From Oscillatoria sp. FACHB-1407 (lineage in GTDB: Bacteria > Cyanobacteriota > Cyanobacteriia > Elainellales > Elainellaceae): DNA of 64,000 nt. The position numbers were made by a program, and so were the translations under genes. Where the stretch lies: positions 1-64,000 of the forward strand of contig NZ_JACJSA010000006.1 of assembly GCF_014697545.1 (NCBI RefSeq), written 5' to 3'. Under the pieces are notes generated by a model, which was not told the origin of the DNA, did no database searches, and was given only the letters and a program-made list of their open reading frames with translations. Each line of letters opens with the position of its first letter. The first letter of the stretch is position 1. Positions 26,255 through 34,795 of the stretch are shown in pieces.

Positions 26255-26860
26255 TTAAACTGCCGAGAAGTATTCTTTAGACTTCACAGGGTCAGGAGTC
26301 ATGGTTGCATCGCCAGGCTTCCAACCCGCCGGGCAGACTTCATCGGGGTGAGACTGCACATACTGGATCGCTTGCAGGGTGCGGAGGGTTTCATCAACGC
26401 TGCGACCAAATGCCAGGTTGTTGATAGTAGCGTGCTGAATCACACCATCTTTGTCGATGATGAACAAGCCACGCAGTGCAATCCCTGCATCGGGATCGAG
26501 CACGTTGTATGCAGAGCTAATCTCTTTCTTGATGTCAGCTACCAGAGGATAGGTCAGGTCGCCTACACCGCCAGACTTCCGATCCGTTTGAATCCAAGCG
26601 AGGTGAGAAAATTCGCTATCAACAGAAACGCCTAAAACTTCGGTGTTGATGGATTTGAACTCTTCGTAGCGATCGCTAAATGCGGTAATCTCAGTAGGGC
26701 AAACGAAGGTGAAATCCAAGGGATAGAAGAATAAAACGACGTATTTGCCGCGATAGTCAGATAACTTAATAGTCTTGAATTCTTGGTCGTATACGGCAGT
26801 GGCTGTAAAATCAGGTGCGGTTTGACCAACCCGAAGGCATCCTTCATTGTGGTGAGTCAT
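26255..26860 (-). CDS. 2-Cys peroxiredoxin
   Basis: Typical 2-Cys thiol peroxidase of 201 residues that reduces H2O2 and alkyl peroxides with thioredoxin as electron donor; cytoplasmic in cyanobacteria. Peroxidatic Cys54 in [10 protein letters not shown], resolving Cys176 in DEVCPAGW, and the conserved [30 protein letters not shown]. The C-terminal YF-type motif is present (KSKEYFSAV). A strong terminator follows at 26153-26196. Divergent from the debranching enzyme gene with a 280-bp AT-rich spacer. Confidence 0.96.
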   Translation of the reverse strand: MTHHNEGCLRVGQTAPDFTATAVYDQEFKTIKLSDYRGKYVVLFFYPLDFTFVCPTEITAFSDRYEEFKSINTEVLGVSVDSEFSHLAWIQTDRKSGGVGDLTYPLVADIKKEISSAYNVLDPDAGIALRGLFIIDKDGVIQHATINNLAFGRSVDETLRTLQAIQYVQSHPDEVCPAGWKPGDATMTPDPVKSKEYFSAV

Positions 26861-27139
26861 GCAGTTACTCTCCTAATAACTAACTTGCGTCTGGGACTAC
26901 TTATCGATTCACGAGCTAAATGCAGGTGATGACACGCCACAGACAGTGCATCCCAGCACTGTAACCTGTAAGCGGCACCAGGCATTTACGAACTGTTACG
27001 AATATATCATAGTCATAACGATTTTGACTAAAGCGATCGCCCCACGATTTATCTCAAATTTATATTTCTAGAGACAGGCTTTAATTTACGTAGAGACAGG
27101 TTCGATAGAATACCTAATCTAGCCTGCAACAGAATCTTT

Positions 27140-29185
27140 ATGGACAGCATAGATACGCGCGAGTGGCTGCTTACAAATGGATTGGGGGGATTTGCCAGTG
27201 GTACAGTTTGTGATGCCCACACCCGCACCTATCACGGTTGGTTGATCGCAGCCTTAGAGCCTCCGGGGCAACGGACGCTCCTCCTGTCGCGCATTGATGC
27301 CACGTTGGAAGTGTCTGGGCAGAGTTTTGAACTGGGCACCAATATTTGGGTCAGCGGCACGATCGCCCCCCTCGGTTATAAACGCTTGCACTCCTTTCAA
27401 ACCAACCCTACGCCACATTGGGTTTGGAGCCACCCAGACTGGCAGTTTTCCCGTGAGATTTTGCTGCCCCATGGGTTGTCGTCCCTGACAGAAGACACAA
27501 CCCCCCACTGTTGTAATCGAGTCTTGATCCGCTATCGCTATGATGGGCAAGAAGCTGCCGTGTTAAAGCTCAGACCGCTCATTGGCGATCGCAACTTTCA
27601 CGCCCAACAACACGCCGACCCCGACCTCCAGTTTTCTCAAGTGATTGAGCCTCAGCGTATTCATCTGCAAGCGATGCGCCGTGACTGGATTGGCACATTG
27701 TGGCAGCTAGCATGGACTCAAGGGGAATATCACCCCGATGCCGTGTGGTATTGGAGTTACCGCTATCCCGAAGAAACCCAACGCGGATTGGGTGATCAAG
27801 AAGATTTATTCAGTCCGGGCTATCTCACAGTTCGGTTGCAACCTGGAGAGAGCGTCACGCTAGAAGGCAGAGTTGAGCCTCCCGCTGCGATCCACTACCC
27901 CCTGCCCGATCGCCACTCCTTTGATCATGCGCTGCAACTCGAACAGCAACGCCTGAGCGATCGCCTCACCCCGGCGTTAGAGCAATTTGCCCTCAAGCAC
28001 CCGCACAAACCAGAAAAAATGGCAATGTTGCGGCAACTGTTGCAAGCGGGTGATCAATTCATCACCTATCGAGCGTCGATCAACGGTCCGACGGTTATCG
28101 CTGGATATCACTGGTTTAACGATTGGGGACGAGACACGCTGATCGCTCTCCCCGGTTTAGCGTTAACGACCCAACAGTTTTCTCTGGCAAAGGGCTTGCT
28201 CGAAACCTTTGGCAAATACTGTCAGGATGGCTTAATTCCTAACACGTTTCCGGATGCGGGTTCTGACCCTGCTTACAATAGCCTGGATGCGGTTCTGTGG
28301 TGGATTGAAACCCTCGGCTTGTATCTCGAAGCCACTCAAGATTGGGACTTTTTGCAGGAACAATATCCTATCGTCCGCCGCATCTACAAATCCTTCATGG
28401 CAGGCACATCCTACCACATCCGCATTGATGCCTTTGATGGGCTAGTCACCTGGGAGTTTCCGGGCGTTGCTCTGACCTGGATGGATGCCCTGGTGGATGG
28501 GCAACCCGTTACCCCTCGTCAGGGAAAACCGATTGAGATTAATGCTCTCTGGTACTCTGCTCTATGTTGGGCACAGCAATGGGCAGAACGGTTGCAACAG
28601 ATGAGTCAGGATGAAGACGAGATTCTTAAATTAGGCAATCAGGCTCGCCGCTATGCTCAACAGGCGGAGCAAGTGAAAGCCTCGCTGCAAAAGTTTTGGA
28701 ATGCGGAGTACAGCTACTTTTACGATCGCATCGAACCCAACGATTGCCCCGATGGTTCCATTCGCCCAAATGCGGTTATTGCCCTGTCTCTATATCACTG
28801 CGGTTTCTCAACCCAACAAGCACAGCAGGGGTTGCAGATTGCCCGCGATCGCCTCCTTACCCCCTATGGGTTGCGATCGCTTGACCCCTTTCATCCCGCT
28901 TATATCGGTCGTTATGCAGGCAATTCACGGCACCGCGATCGCGCCTATCATCAGGGCACGGTTTGGAGTTGGTTGATTGGTCCCTTCATTCGCGCCTGGA
29001 AACGGTTTTACCCAGCAGACCCCCTTCCCTGGAGGAGCGATCGCCTGTTAGATCACCTGCAACATCAAGTTGGACTGGGAACCATTTCAGAGATTTTTGA
29101 TGGTGATTTCCCTCATACTGCTCAAGGGGCGATCGCCCAGGCGTGGTCTGTCGCTGAATTAATTCGCCACTGGAACGACATTTAG
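27140..29185 (+). CDS. Glycogen debranching enzyme (amylo-alpha-1,6-glucosidase family)
   Basis: A 681-residue enzyme that hydrolyses alpha-1,6 branches of glycogen. N-terminal beta-rich domain starts REWLLTNGLGGFASGTVCDAHTRTYHGWLIAAL (the GDE_N pattern), and the C-terminal (alpha/alpha)6 catalytic domain contains YHWFNDWGRDTLIALPGLAL (~330-350), DGLIPNTFPDAGSDPAYNSLDAVLWWIE, VTWEFPGVALTWMDA and the late YHQGTVWSWLIGPF and GTISEIFDGDFPH. This is the glucoamylase-like (GDE) type, not the GH13 GlgX. Works with glycogen phosphorylase (1755). One base after its TAG begins a D3 hairpin repeat (29186-29265), which may serve as its terminator. Confidence 0.93.
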   Translation: MDSIDTREWLLTNGLGGFASGTVCDAHTRTYHGWLIAALEPPGQRTLLLSRIDATLEVSGQSFELGTNIWVSGTIAPLGYKRLHSFQTNPTPHWVWSHPDWQFSREILLPHGLSSLTEDTTPHCCNRVLIRYRYDGQEAAVLKLRPLIGDRNFHAQQHADPDLQFSQVIEPQRIHLQAMRRDWIGTLWQLAWTQGEYHPDAVWYWSYRYPEETQRGLGDQEDLFSPGYLTVRLQPGESVTLEGRVEPPAAIHYPLPDRHSFDHALQLEQQRLSDRLTPALEQFALKHPHKPEKMAMLRQLLQAGDQFITYRASINGPTVIAGYHWFNDWGRDTLIALPGLALTTQQFSLAKGLLETFGKYCQDGLIPNTFPDAGSDPAYNSLDAVLWWIETLGLYLEATQDWDFLQEQYPIVRRIYKSFMAGTSYHIRIDAFDGLVTWEFPGVALTWMDALVDGQPVTPRQGKPIEINALWYSALCWAQQWAERLQQMSQDEDEILKLGNQARRYAQQAEQVKASLQKFWNAEYSYFYDRIEPNDCPDGSIRPNAVIALSLYHCGFSTQQAQQGLQIARDRLLTPYGLRSLDPFHPAYIGRYAGNSRHRDRAYHQGTVWSWLIGPFIRAWKRFYPADPLPWRSDRLLDHLQHQVGLGTISEIFDGDFPHTAQGAIAQAWSVAELIRHWNDI

Positions 29186-29265
29186 AGCAACTGTCGAGAC
29201 CGTTAATACAAGGGAATGTAGGGATTCCACCCCTGCACTCTGCCCTAACCAACCTTTCAGTTGCT
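29186..29265 (+). repeat. Hairpin repeat family D3, complete copy
   Basis: 80 bp bounded by AGCAACTG (29186-29193) and CAGTTGCT (29258-29265), perfect 8-bp inverted ends. Starts directly after the debranching enzyme stop codon. Other copies: 38499-38598 and a partial one at ~9372. Confidence 0.8.
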
Positions 29266-29357
29266 ACAGAAGGTGGTCAGAAAAATGTTTGCCAGGTTTA
29301 ACAGGGTTGCCTGGTTTGATGTGGTTCCGTGGGCTTAGGCTACCTATCGATGTATCC

Positions 29358-29385
29358 GTAGGGGCGGTTCACGAACCGCCCTAAC
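29358..29385. repeat. Palindromic repeat P1, divergent copy
   Basis: GTAGGGGCGGTTC-AC-GAACCGCCC with TAAC; same layout as 17509 with a different core. Confidence 0.7.
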
Positions 29386-29460
29386 CCATTTGTTGGTTTG
29401 CTTTCGAGAGCTGATAAGAAATACTTAGCTAGCACCAAACACTTTTTTATGCAAGTTTAC

Positions 29461-29509
29461 TTGATGTTTCGTAACATTTTGTTTACATTAGTTTACATAA
29501 GGTTACACC
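29461..29509 (+). promoter_or_regulatory. psb34 promoter with triple HLR1-like (RpaB) direct repeats
   Basis: TTTACATT (29482-29489), TTTACATA (29492-29499) and GTTACACC (29502-29509) recur every 10 bp. The first two exactly fit the HLR1 consensus, (G/T)TTACA(T/A)(T/A) repeated after 2 bp, the site of the response regulator RpaB; the third is degenerate. A possible promoter, TTGATG (29461-29466), 17 bp, TACATT (29484-29489), overlaps them, an arrangement expected for RpaB repression in low light (inference). Confidence 0.7.
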
Positions 29510-29526
29510 ACTAAGGATGAACTGCT

Positions 29527-29697
29527 ATGTACACCACTATTAATGAACAAGGTCAATTGAATAACTACGCTTCTGAACCTGCTCTTTATTACGCTGAATA
29601 TCCTTCGCCCATGCAGCAACAACGCTATGCTCTCCTGGGTGCAGCTGCCACTCTGTTTGTCAGCACCCTTGTTCTCGTTGCGCTTGCCGTTAGCTAA
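29527..29697 (+). CDS. psb34: Photosystem II assembly factor Psb34 (Ssl1498 family)
   Basis: A 56-residue thylakoid protein of the Ssl1498 light-harvesting-like family, now named Psb34, which in Synechocystis binds CP47-containing PSII assembly intermediates in competition with high-light-inducible proteins. Visible: N-terminal MYTTINEQGQLNNYA with the E-x-G-x-LNN(Y/F)A pattern, the AEYPSPMQQQRYALLG segment, and one C-terminal helix (AAATLFVSTLVLVALAVS). AAGGA at 29513-29517 is the ribosome binding site. An HLR1-like operator lies just upstream and a hairpin terminator at 29736. The short frame is easily missed because of its size. Confidence 0.88.
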   Translation: MYTTINEQGQLNNYASEPALYYAEYPSPMQQQRYALLGAAATLFVSTLVLVALAVS

Positions 29698-29735
29698 TCG
29701 TGCTGTAGTTAAATAGTCATCTCCGCACCAGCAAG

Positions 29736-29769
29736 CAATCCCCAGGTGAATCGTCAACCCTGGGGATTG
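29736..29769 (+). terminator. Hairpin terminator after psb34
   Basis: 11-bp perfect stem CAATCCCCAGG / CCTGGGGATTG with a 12-base loop; the following T tract (TTGTAT) is weak. Confidence 0.75.
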
Positions 29770-29834
29770 TTGTATAGGGAACAGACCATGCAGAAGAGAG
29801 AATCGGTTTGCTCTGCCCGTCTTGCATCTCGGTA

Positions 29835-29995
29835 ACGTCAGTTCGGTTGAAGAGCCCGGCGAATGAATTCGCGGCTACTAGAGCGAAGTCCGCCGACGCG
29901 AACTCCGGAAAATGCAGGATTTGACGAACCGACGCGATCGATTTTGCTCCGATAGCGGCGGTTTTAACCGCCGAAATCTTATCCTGAATTCACGT
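29835..29995 (+). mobile_element. MITE-like element D1, copy 1, with 6-bp target duplication
   Basis: 161 bp non-coding element with ends ACGTCAGTTC and GAATTCACGT (imperfect inverted repeats). It is flanked by the perfect direct repeat TCGGTA (29829-29834 and 29996-30001). Internal hairpins include GCGAAT/ATTCGC and GGCGGTT/AACCGCC. About 85-90% identical by eye to copy 2 at 62518. Confidence 0.85.
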
Positions 29996-30094
29996 TCGGT
30001 AAGACGTTGTGCGATCGCTATCAGCCCCTCATGAACTCCCTTTCATCTCTTATTCTTCATCCTTATTTCTTTCTTCTTTTTTCCCTCTTCCCTC
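29996..30094. other. Spacer between D1 copy 1 and the oxidoreductase gene
   Basis: About 100 bases with T/C-rich stretches (TCTTTTTTCCCTC) near the right end, which on the minus strand are A/G-rich; no gene. Confidence 0.4.
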
Positions 30095-31186
30095 TTACTT
30101 CTCCGGCACCTCAACCCAACGACCTGTCTCGTTGGATTGATGGGTCAAGTCCATCAGTAATTGCGAATAAACGCCTTCCTGTAAGGAAGGGGCAAGAGAT
30201 TCTCCCCGGTCGATCGCCTCAATCCACCGATCGACCACTCGAATAAATGGAGCCAGCCGCCCATCTGGATAAGTTTTAGGAAATTCCAGTCGGGCTGGAA
30301 TCTCGACTTCGACGAGGGGTTGTCCCACAGGTGCTGCCCAGAGCTTAAATCCATGAACGTAGTCACTCTGGTTGTCGCTGCCTAAAACTAACGTGCCGCG
30401 ATCGCCATACACCTCAACCCAGTGCCCCCGTCCCTGAAACGCCACCGAACTCAACGACAGGTTGCAGGGCGTTCCATCCATCAACTCCAGCACGAGATTA
30501 CAGGTGTCATCGGAATCGACGGACTTTGCTTCCCCAGTTATTGGATCAACACGAGTGGCGATCGCCGTACTCAACCGCCCCCACAGTCGCCGCACCGGAC
30601 CAAACAACCAGGACACGTAGTCAAAGGCGTGAGACCCGATCGCCCCTAACGCACCACCGCCCTGGTCTTTACGGGCATACCAATTCCATGGTTTGCTGGC
30701 ATCCGCTCGGCTCGACACCAGCCAATCAATGTTGATTAATCGGGGTTGACCCACAAACCCCTCTGCCAGTAGTTCTGCTAATCGTTGCCACGCGGGCACA
30801 AAGCGAAACTCAAAATCAAGAGCAGTGACGACTCCCTGAGCGATCGCCAGATCCTGTAGAGCTTGTGCTTCTGTCACTGATAGGGCAGTGGGTTTTTCCA
30901 ACAGCAAATGCTTTCCTGCATTCAACACGGTCTGCCCCATCTCGTAGTGTAAAAACGGGGGAGTTGAGATACTAACAGCCTGGACTTCGGGTAGGGCGAA
31001 GATTTGATCAAGGCTGGAGCAGGCATGGGGAATGCTGTGGGCAGAAGCGATCGCCTGGGCCTTTTGCAGATCGCGATGATAAACCGCAACGACTTGAGTG
31101 CGGTGGTGGGCTTGCAATCCGGGAATGTGAATTTTTTGACCAAATCCAGTTCCAACGACAGCAACACCAATCGTAGATTGAGCCAT
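30095..31186 (-). CDS. Gfo/Idh/MocA family NAD(P)-dependent oxidoreductase
   Basis: A 363-residue dehydrogenase or sugar/amino-sugar oxidoreductase from ATG 31186 (MAQSTIGVAVVGTGFGQ; the frame opens at 31207). N-terminal Rossmann fold with GTGFGQKIHIPGL, the AVSISTPPFLHYEMGQTVLNAGKHLLLEKPTAL segment with the catalytic EKP motif (~91-95), and the C-terminal GFO-IDH-MocA domain with GALGAIGSHAFDYVSWLFGPV. Such enzymes act on sugars, inositol, or sugar nucleotides; the substrate cannot be assigned and there are no tell-tale neighbours. Confidence 0.88.
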   Translation of the reverse strand: MAQSTIGVAVVGTGFGQKIHIPGLQAHHRTQVVAVYHRDLQKAQAIASAHSIPHACSSLDQIFALPEVQAVSISTPPFLHYEMGQTVLNAGKHLLLEKPTALSVTEAQALQDLAIAQGVVTALDFEFRFVPAWQRLAELLAEGFVGQPRLINIDWLVSSRADASKPWNWYARKDQGGGALGAIGSHAFDYVSWLFGPVRRLWGRLSTAIATRVDPITGEAKSVDSDDTCNLVLELMDGTPCNLSLSSVAFQGRGHWVEVYGDRGTLVLGSDNQSDYVHGFKLWAAPVGQPLVEVEIPARLEFPKTYPDGRLAPFIRVVDRWIEAIDRGESLAPSLQEGVYSQLLMDLTHQSNETGRWVEVPEK

Positions 31187-31451
31187 GATCCTCTTGCCGT
31201 AAACCATTGAGCAGCATCATGACCTATTCTCCCTGGATTGGTCACACTTCACAATGGTTAAACAATGGCTGAAGGGCCTCTCGCCCATTGCTCCAGTGCC
31301 AAATCAATCAGTGGTTGAGCCTGTATAAAAAATCACAAATCGTTAACCGGATGTCACTCTATTGTTTTGTGTTGTTTAGTTCCGGGAATCCCTTGCAAGA
31401 ACCCGTATTTCGTTGATGAAGCCTGATTGCAGAACGACCCATTCAACCTCT

Positions 31452-31787
31452 ATGAGTAGGTACAAATTGAAAACATACAGCTTGAGTTTGGCAAAGAGTT
31501 TTGCAGTGCTGGTGGCAGTCGTGGGTGCAGTCGCATCAGCTATCGGAATCGGCTTTATGACTTGTATGGATGTGGAAGAACGGGTTCCCAACCCCTTCAG
31601 TATGTGGGAAGCCGATTATTGCTCTGGCGCACTGGGGGTGTTTCTAGTCATCACCACTGCCGAGTTGTTGTATTTGGGTGTGTTAACAGAATTTCATATC
31701 ATCCCACGATTGGTTGGATTTGTTTCCATTGGTATGATGGGGGCGATCGCGGGTGCATACCTCATTGGAATCGTAGCGGTCGGATAG
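31452..31787 (+). CDS. Small membrane protein of unknown function
   Basis: About 111 residues from ATG 31452 (an in-frame ATG at 31416 is possible). Three hydrophobic helices: ~13-33 (FAVLVAVVGAVASAIGIGF), ~55-75 (GALGVFLVITTAELLYLGVL) and ~85-108 (LVGFVSIGMMGAIAGAYLIGIVAV). Between helix 1 and 2 lie two cysteines (MTCMDVEERVPNPFSMWEADYC). Not recognised as a named family. Same orientation as another small membrane protein 105 bp downstream. Confidence 0.55.
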   Translation: MSRYKLKTYSLSLAKSFAVLVAVVGAVASAIGIGFMTCMDVEERVPNPFSMWEADYCSGALGVFLVITTAELLYLGVLTEFHIIPRLVGFVSIGMMGAIAGAYLIGIVAVG

Positions 31788-31892
31788 CTCTTTTCCCGCT
31801 TTGTTTCTTCAGATGCGATACACCGCGCCTCTCCCCTTCTCTTCTTTTTCCCTACTTATCCTTCATCCTCCATCGCTTATCCTTTCTTTTTT

Positions 31893-32216
31893 ATGAATAG
31901 TTTCCAGCACGATCTCCGTTACCTGGTGCAAGGAATGGTTGTCACTCTGGTGGTTTGTGGGACGATCGCCACCTTCGCCGGAGCATCGTACCTTGTCCTG
32001 CTACTCCTGATTGCCAATCGAGGTAGCCTATTTGAGGCATTAAAAATCCCAGGACTAGAACTGTGGCTAATCCTGGGAACGATGATTCAAATTCCAGTTT
32101 GGATTGCCCTCACCCGGATTCGCTTTGTGGCTCGTTCCTTGGGGTGGGCGATCGCGGGAATGATGACGTTGATTCTGGTGTTCTCTTTCATCAGCAGTTT
32201 TCTTTTGCCAGGGTGA
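31893..32216 (+). CDS. Small membrane protein of unknown function
   Basis: A 107-residue protein with an amphipathic start (MNSFQHDLRYLVQGMV), then three hydrophobic segments (~14-42, ~53-68, ~84-104; VVTLVVCGTIATFAGASYLVLLLLIA; LWLILGTMIQIPVWIAL; LGWAIAGMMTLILVFSFISSFLL). It is not homologous by eye to the preceding gene. Family not recognised. Converges with the holin-like gene. Confidence 0.55.
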   Translation: MNSFQHDLRYLVQGMVVTLVVCGTIATFAGASYLVLLLLIANRGSLFEALKIPGLELWLILGTMIQIPVWIALTRIRFVARSLGWAIAGMMTLILVFSFISSFLLPG

Positions 32217-32261
32217 TCAAAACCCAATACTTGAGAAAACAAACCGATACAACGTGGAAAT

Positions 32262-32645
32262 CTAAGAAGCAAACGAGGCAAACCCTGGGAGAATGCCACC
32301 CAGTATTCTGAAAATCAGGGCATTAATAATTCCCAGGAGAAATCCCCCTAACAGTGCGCTCCAAATGCCCCAGCGCAGGCGGAAACCCTGTACCAACCAG
32401 GCAGCCAAGCCAAAAATAAAGCCGTTGATGACGATCGCAAATAATCCCAGGGTCAGGAAGGTAATCGGTGCGCCCAAAAACCTCAAGATGGGACCCAAAA
32501 TCGCGTTTAAAATTCCAAATACAGCTGAAGAAACCAGGGCTTTGTTAAAGCTATCAATGTCAATTCCTAACGGCAGTTTGGAAATGATAAATAGGCTGAC
32601 AGCTGTGACAAGCCAGACAACTACTAGTCCGATTAACCAATTCAT
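32262..32645 (-). CDS. Phage-holin-like four-helix membrane protein (PF04020-type)
   Basis: A 127-residue integral membrane protein with about four helices. The pattern IISKLPLGIDIDSFNKALVSSAVFGILNAILGPILRFLGAPITFLTLGLFAIVINGFIFGLAAWLVQGFRL is typical of the mycobacterial-type 4TM holin superfamily that is widespread in cyanobacteria. Despite the name no phage genes are nearby, and most such chromosomal proteins have unknown function. Length is normal. Confidence 0.85.
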   Translation of the reverse strand: MNWLIGLVVVWLVTAVSLFIISKLPLGIDIDSFNKALVSSAVFGILNAILGPILRFLGAPITFLTLGLFAIVINGFIFGLAAWLVQGFRLRWGIWSALLGGFLLGIINALIFRILGGILPGFASFAS

Positions 32646-32787
32646 AAATTAGAAGCTCCCCACCATGAAACATTAATTTGTCATAGCTGGTTAAAAACCG
32701 CCCTTATTTTCTCTGATTCCAGACGGTTTAATCAAGTTAGCTAGACATCACTTAATGTCAGGTGTCTGTTGCAAAGCTGACAGTTTA

Positions 32788-33396
32788 CTAAGGGGTAGTT
32801 GGTTGAAGTGGATTGCTGGAACCAGAATTGGGTGAGGGTTCCAGAGGAAATAAAGGCTGACTCGGATCATAACTGGGATTGAATGGATCACTGCCTCCAG
32901 GAATGCCGTAAGGGGCATAGGGATTTGCAGGATCTAACCCTGGCGTTGTAGGAATCTCTAATTCAGAACCTTCTGGTTGGGCAGCATCGTTGCCGTTCGG
33001 CAAGGTAGCCAGCGCGACGCGATCGCCCCCTACCGAGCGCAATAAGTCCAACACCTGCACTACATCGTTGTAGCTTGACAACCGTGAGGCGTATAACACC
33101 ATCAACCCTTGAGGGTTAGCGGTTTGATAATCCACTAAGGCTTGATACAGTTGCTCTCGTGTAACGGGTTGCTGATCAATATAGGTTTGTCCCACCGGAT
33201 CAACACTGACAATCATCATGTCGCGCATCTGCGTTGCCCCAGTTGTTGCTTGTGGCAAATCGACGTTAATGGCAGTCTGCCGAGTCACAGCCATCGCCGC
33301 CAAGATGAAGAAGGTCAAAATACAGAAAATGACGTCAATCAGCGGCAATAACTCGATGCGAACGTCCGATTCGGGGTTGTCTAAGTTGATTTTCAT
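32788..33396 (-). CDS. exbD: ExbD/TolR-type biopolymer transport protein
   Basis: A 202-residue stator subunit that uses the proton gradient, with ExbB, to energise TonB- or Tol-like outer membrane processes. One N-terminal membrane helix with the conserved Asp (LLPLIDVIFCILTFFILAAM, ~17-36; D22) and a periplasmic domain (~48-135). The last ~60 residues are a Pro/Ser/Gly/Asn-rich tail (NPYAPYGIPGGSDPFNPSYDPSQP) beyond the normal ExbD length. Lies 72 bp downstream of exbB, same strand. Confidence 0.9.
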   Translation of the reverse strand: MKINLDNPESDVRIELLPLIDVIFCILTFFILAAMAVTRQTAINVDLPQATTGATQMRDMMIVSVDPVGQTYIDQQPVTREQLYQALVDYQTANPQGLMVLYASRLSSYNDVVQVLDLLRSVGGDRVALATLPNGNDAAQPEGSELEIPTTPGLDPANPYAPYGIPGGSDPFNPSYDPSQPLFPLEPSPNSGSSNPLQPTTP

Positions 33397-33468
33397 AACC
33401 GTAGAAGAGAGTGGAGGTAACGGACGGCATCTCGCCCATCCAGATCATGCGTTAGTGGAAGTAACGGT

Positions 33469-34167
33469 TCAAGAAGTCACGAAGTCGCCACCAGCAGGTT
33501 TTTGTTCTGAAACAGTAGGATTTGTGGTATCCATTTTTCCTTTATGGATTGACCAGTCTTTACGGTAGAGCAGTTCCAATTCGTTGCCAGACTTACGAAA
33601 CAGTTTAGCCTGCCCATGCACTAGCCCCTGAAACACGCGGTAAAAGGCCAGACTGGTCAGTGCCACAATCAAGCCAAACGCTGTACTGACCAGGGCTTCT
33701 GAAATACCTTGCGTTACTCCTGTGGCGGAACCCGTGATGATATCACCCAACCGAATATCTCCGAGCGATCGGATTAAACCCAACACCGTGCCCAGCAGAC
33801 CGAGTAGGGGAGCAATGGCGATCGCCGATTCTAAAATCTTGTTACCTCGTTGCATCGCTGCCAACTCTTCATCAGCAGCAGCTTCTAATGCAAGCTGAAA
33901 CACCTCTGGTTCAGGGTTTTTCATCTCCAACGCAGAATTGAGGAACCGCCCAATGGGTTGATTGTTCGATTTTTGAGCGATATCAGCCGCCGCAGACCAA
34001 TCTCGTCGGGCTGCCTCGATAATGCGACCTGCAATCTCGCGCTCATGGGTCAAGATTTTTGACCAAAACCAAATCCGCTCGATCGCAACACCCAATGACA
34101 AAATTGAGAGCAACAATAGGGGCAAAGCCACAATGCCTGCATCAGCAAATAATTCAGGTATATTCAC
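33469..34167 (-). CDS. exbB: ExbB/TolQ/MotA-type proton channel protein
   Basis: A 232-residue inner-membrane proton-channel subunit. Three helices: ~10-30 (VALPLLLLSILSLGVAIERIW), ~115-140 and ~155-175. Conserved LLGLLGTVLGLIRSL and GISEALVSTAFGLIVAL are the ExbB/TolQ signatures. The pair with ExbD 72 bp downstream indicates an operon. No TonB gene is present in the window. Confidence 0.93.
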   Translation of the reverse strand: MNIPELFADAGIVALPLLLLSILSLGVAIERIWFWSKILTHEREIAGRIIEAARRDWSAAADIAQKSNNQPIGRFLNSALEMKNPEPEVFQLALEAAADEELAAMQRGNKILESAIAIAPLLGLLGTVLGLIRSLGDIRLGDIITGSATGVTQGISEALVSTAFGLIVALTSLAFYRVFQGLVHGQAKLFRKSGNELELLYRKDWSIHKGKMDTTNPTVSEQKPAGGDFVTS

Positions 34168-34386
34168 AATCTTGTCCTACCTCCTTAACGACTGTGTCTT
34201 CAGGCGAACCCAAGACAACATCAGGTCAATTCTAAAGACTTAACGGTCACACAATACCAAAAATTAGATTTCGGATGCTTTACTCCATGTTCAGGATAGT
34301 ATTCTCCAGGTATAAACAGACGGATATCTGCACCGGAAGTTCTGGGGGGAATTTGTAAGAATAAAGGGGTGATTGGAGGACACCCC

Positions 34387-34701
34387 ATGAAAGTTTCTGT
34401 TCAAGCCCTGTACGACTGGTATCGCCAAACTATCCGCAATCCTAAATATCGCTGGTGGATCATTCTAGCAACAGCTGCTTATCTGATTTCACCCATTGAT
34501 ATTGCTCCAGACTTTTTACCCATTATTGGGCAGATTGACGACGTAGTGCTGATTACGCTGCTGGTATCTGAGATCTCACAGTTATTGATCGATCGCGTCA
34601 AAACCAGCAAATCCCAATCTGTATCTCCTGCTGAATCGGTTGGTCATCCCTCGACCAGTGGTACTGAGCCTGTAGATGTCAACGCTGTTTCAGTTGAATA
34701 A
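34387..34701 (+). CDS. YkvA/DUF1232 membrane protein
   Basis: A 104-residue protein with the DUF1232 core NPKYRWWIILATAAYLISPIDIAPDFLPIIGQIDDVVLITLL (~17-57); the SPxDIxPDxxPxxGxxDD motif is diagnostic. Function unknown. ATG 34387 follows a strong GGAGGA (34375-34380) in the spacing expected for initiation, so the short upstream extension is rejected. Divergent from exbB and convergent with dnaB. Confidence 0.88.
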   Translation: MKVSVQALYDWYRQTIRNPKYRWWIILATAAYLISPIDIAPDFLPIIGQIDDVVLITLLVSEISQLLIDRVKTSKSQSVSPAESVGHPSTSGTEPVDVNAVSVE

Positions 34702-34795
34702 GCTCGGTTGAGCCTAGGAAGACAATGCGATCGCGGATTGAAGCTCTCAGAGATGACTAGAGTTGCGAGTGAAAGGATGCGATCGCTCCCACCCA

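Noticed and set aside
32262-32645. Holin-like gene considered as prophage evidence
   Set aside because: No other phage genes nearby; this 4TM family is common in cyanobacterial chromosomes.
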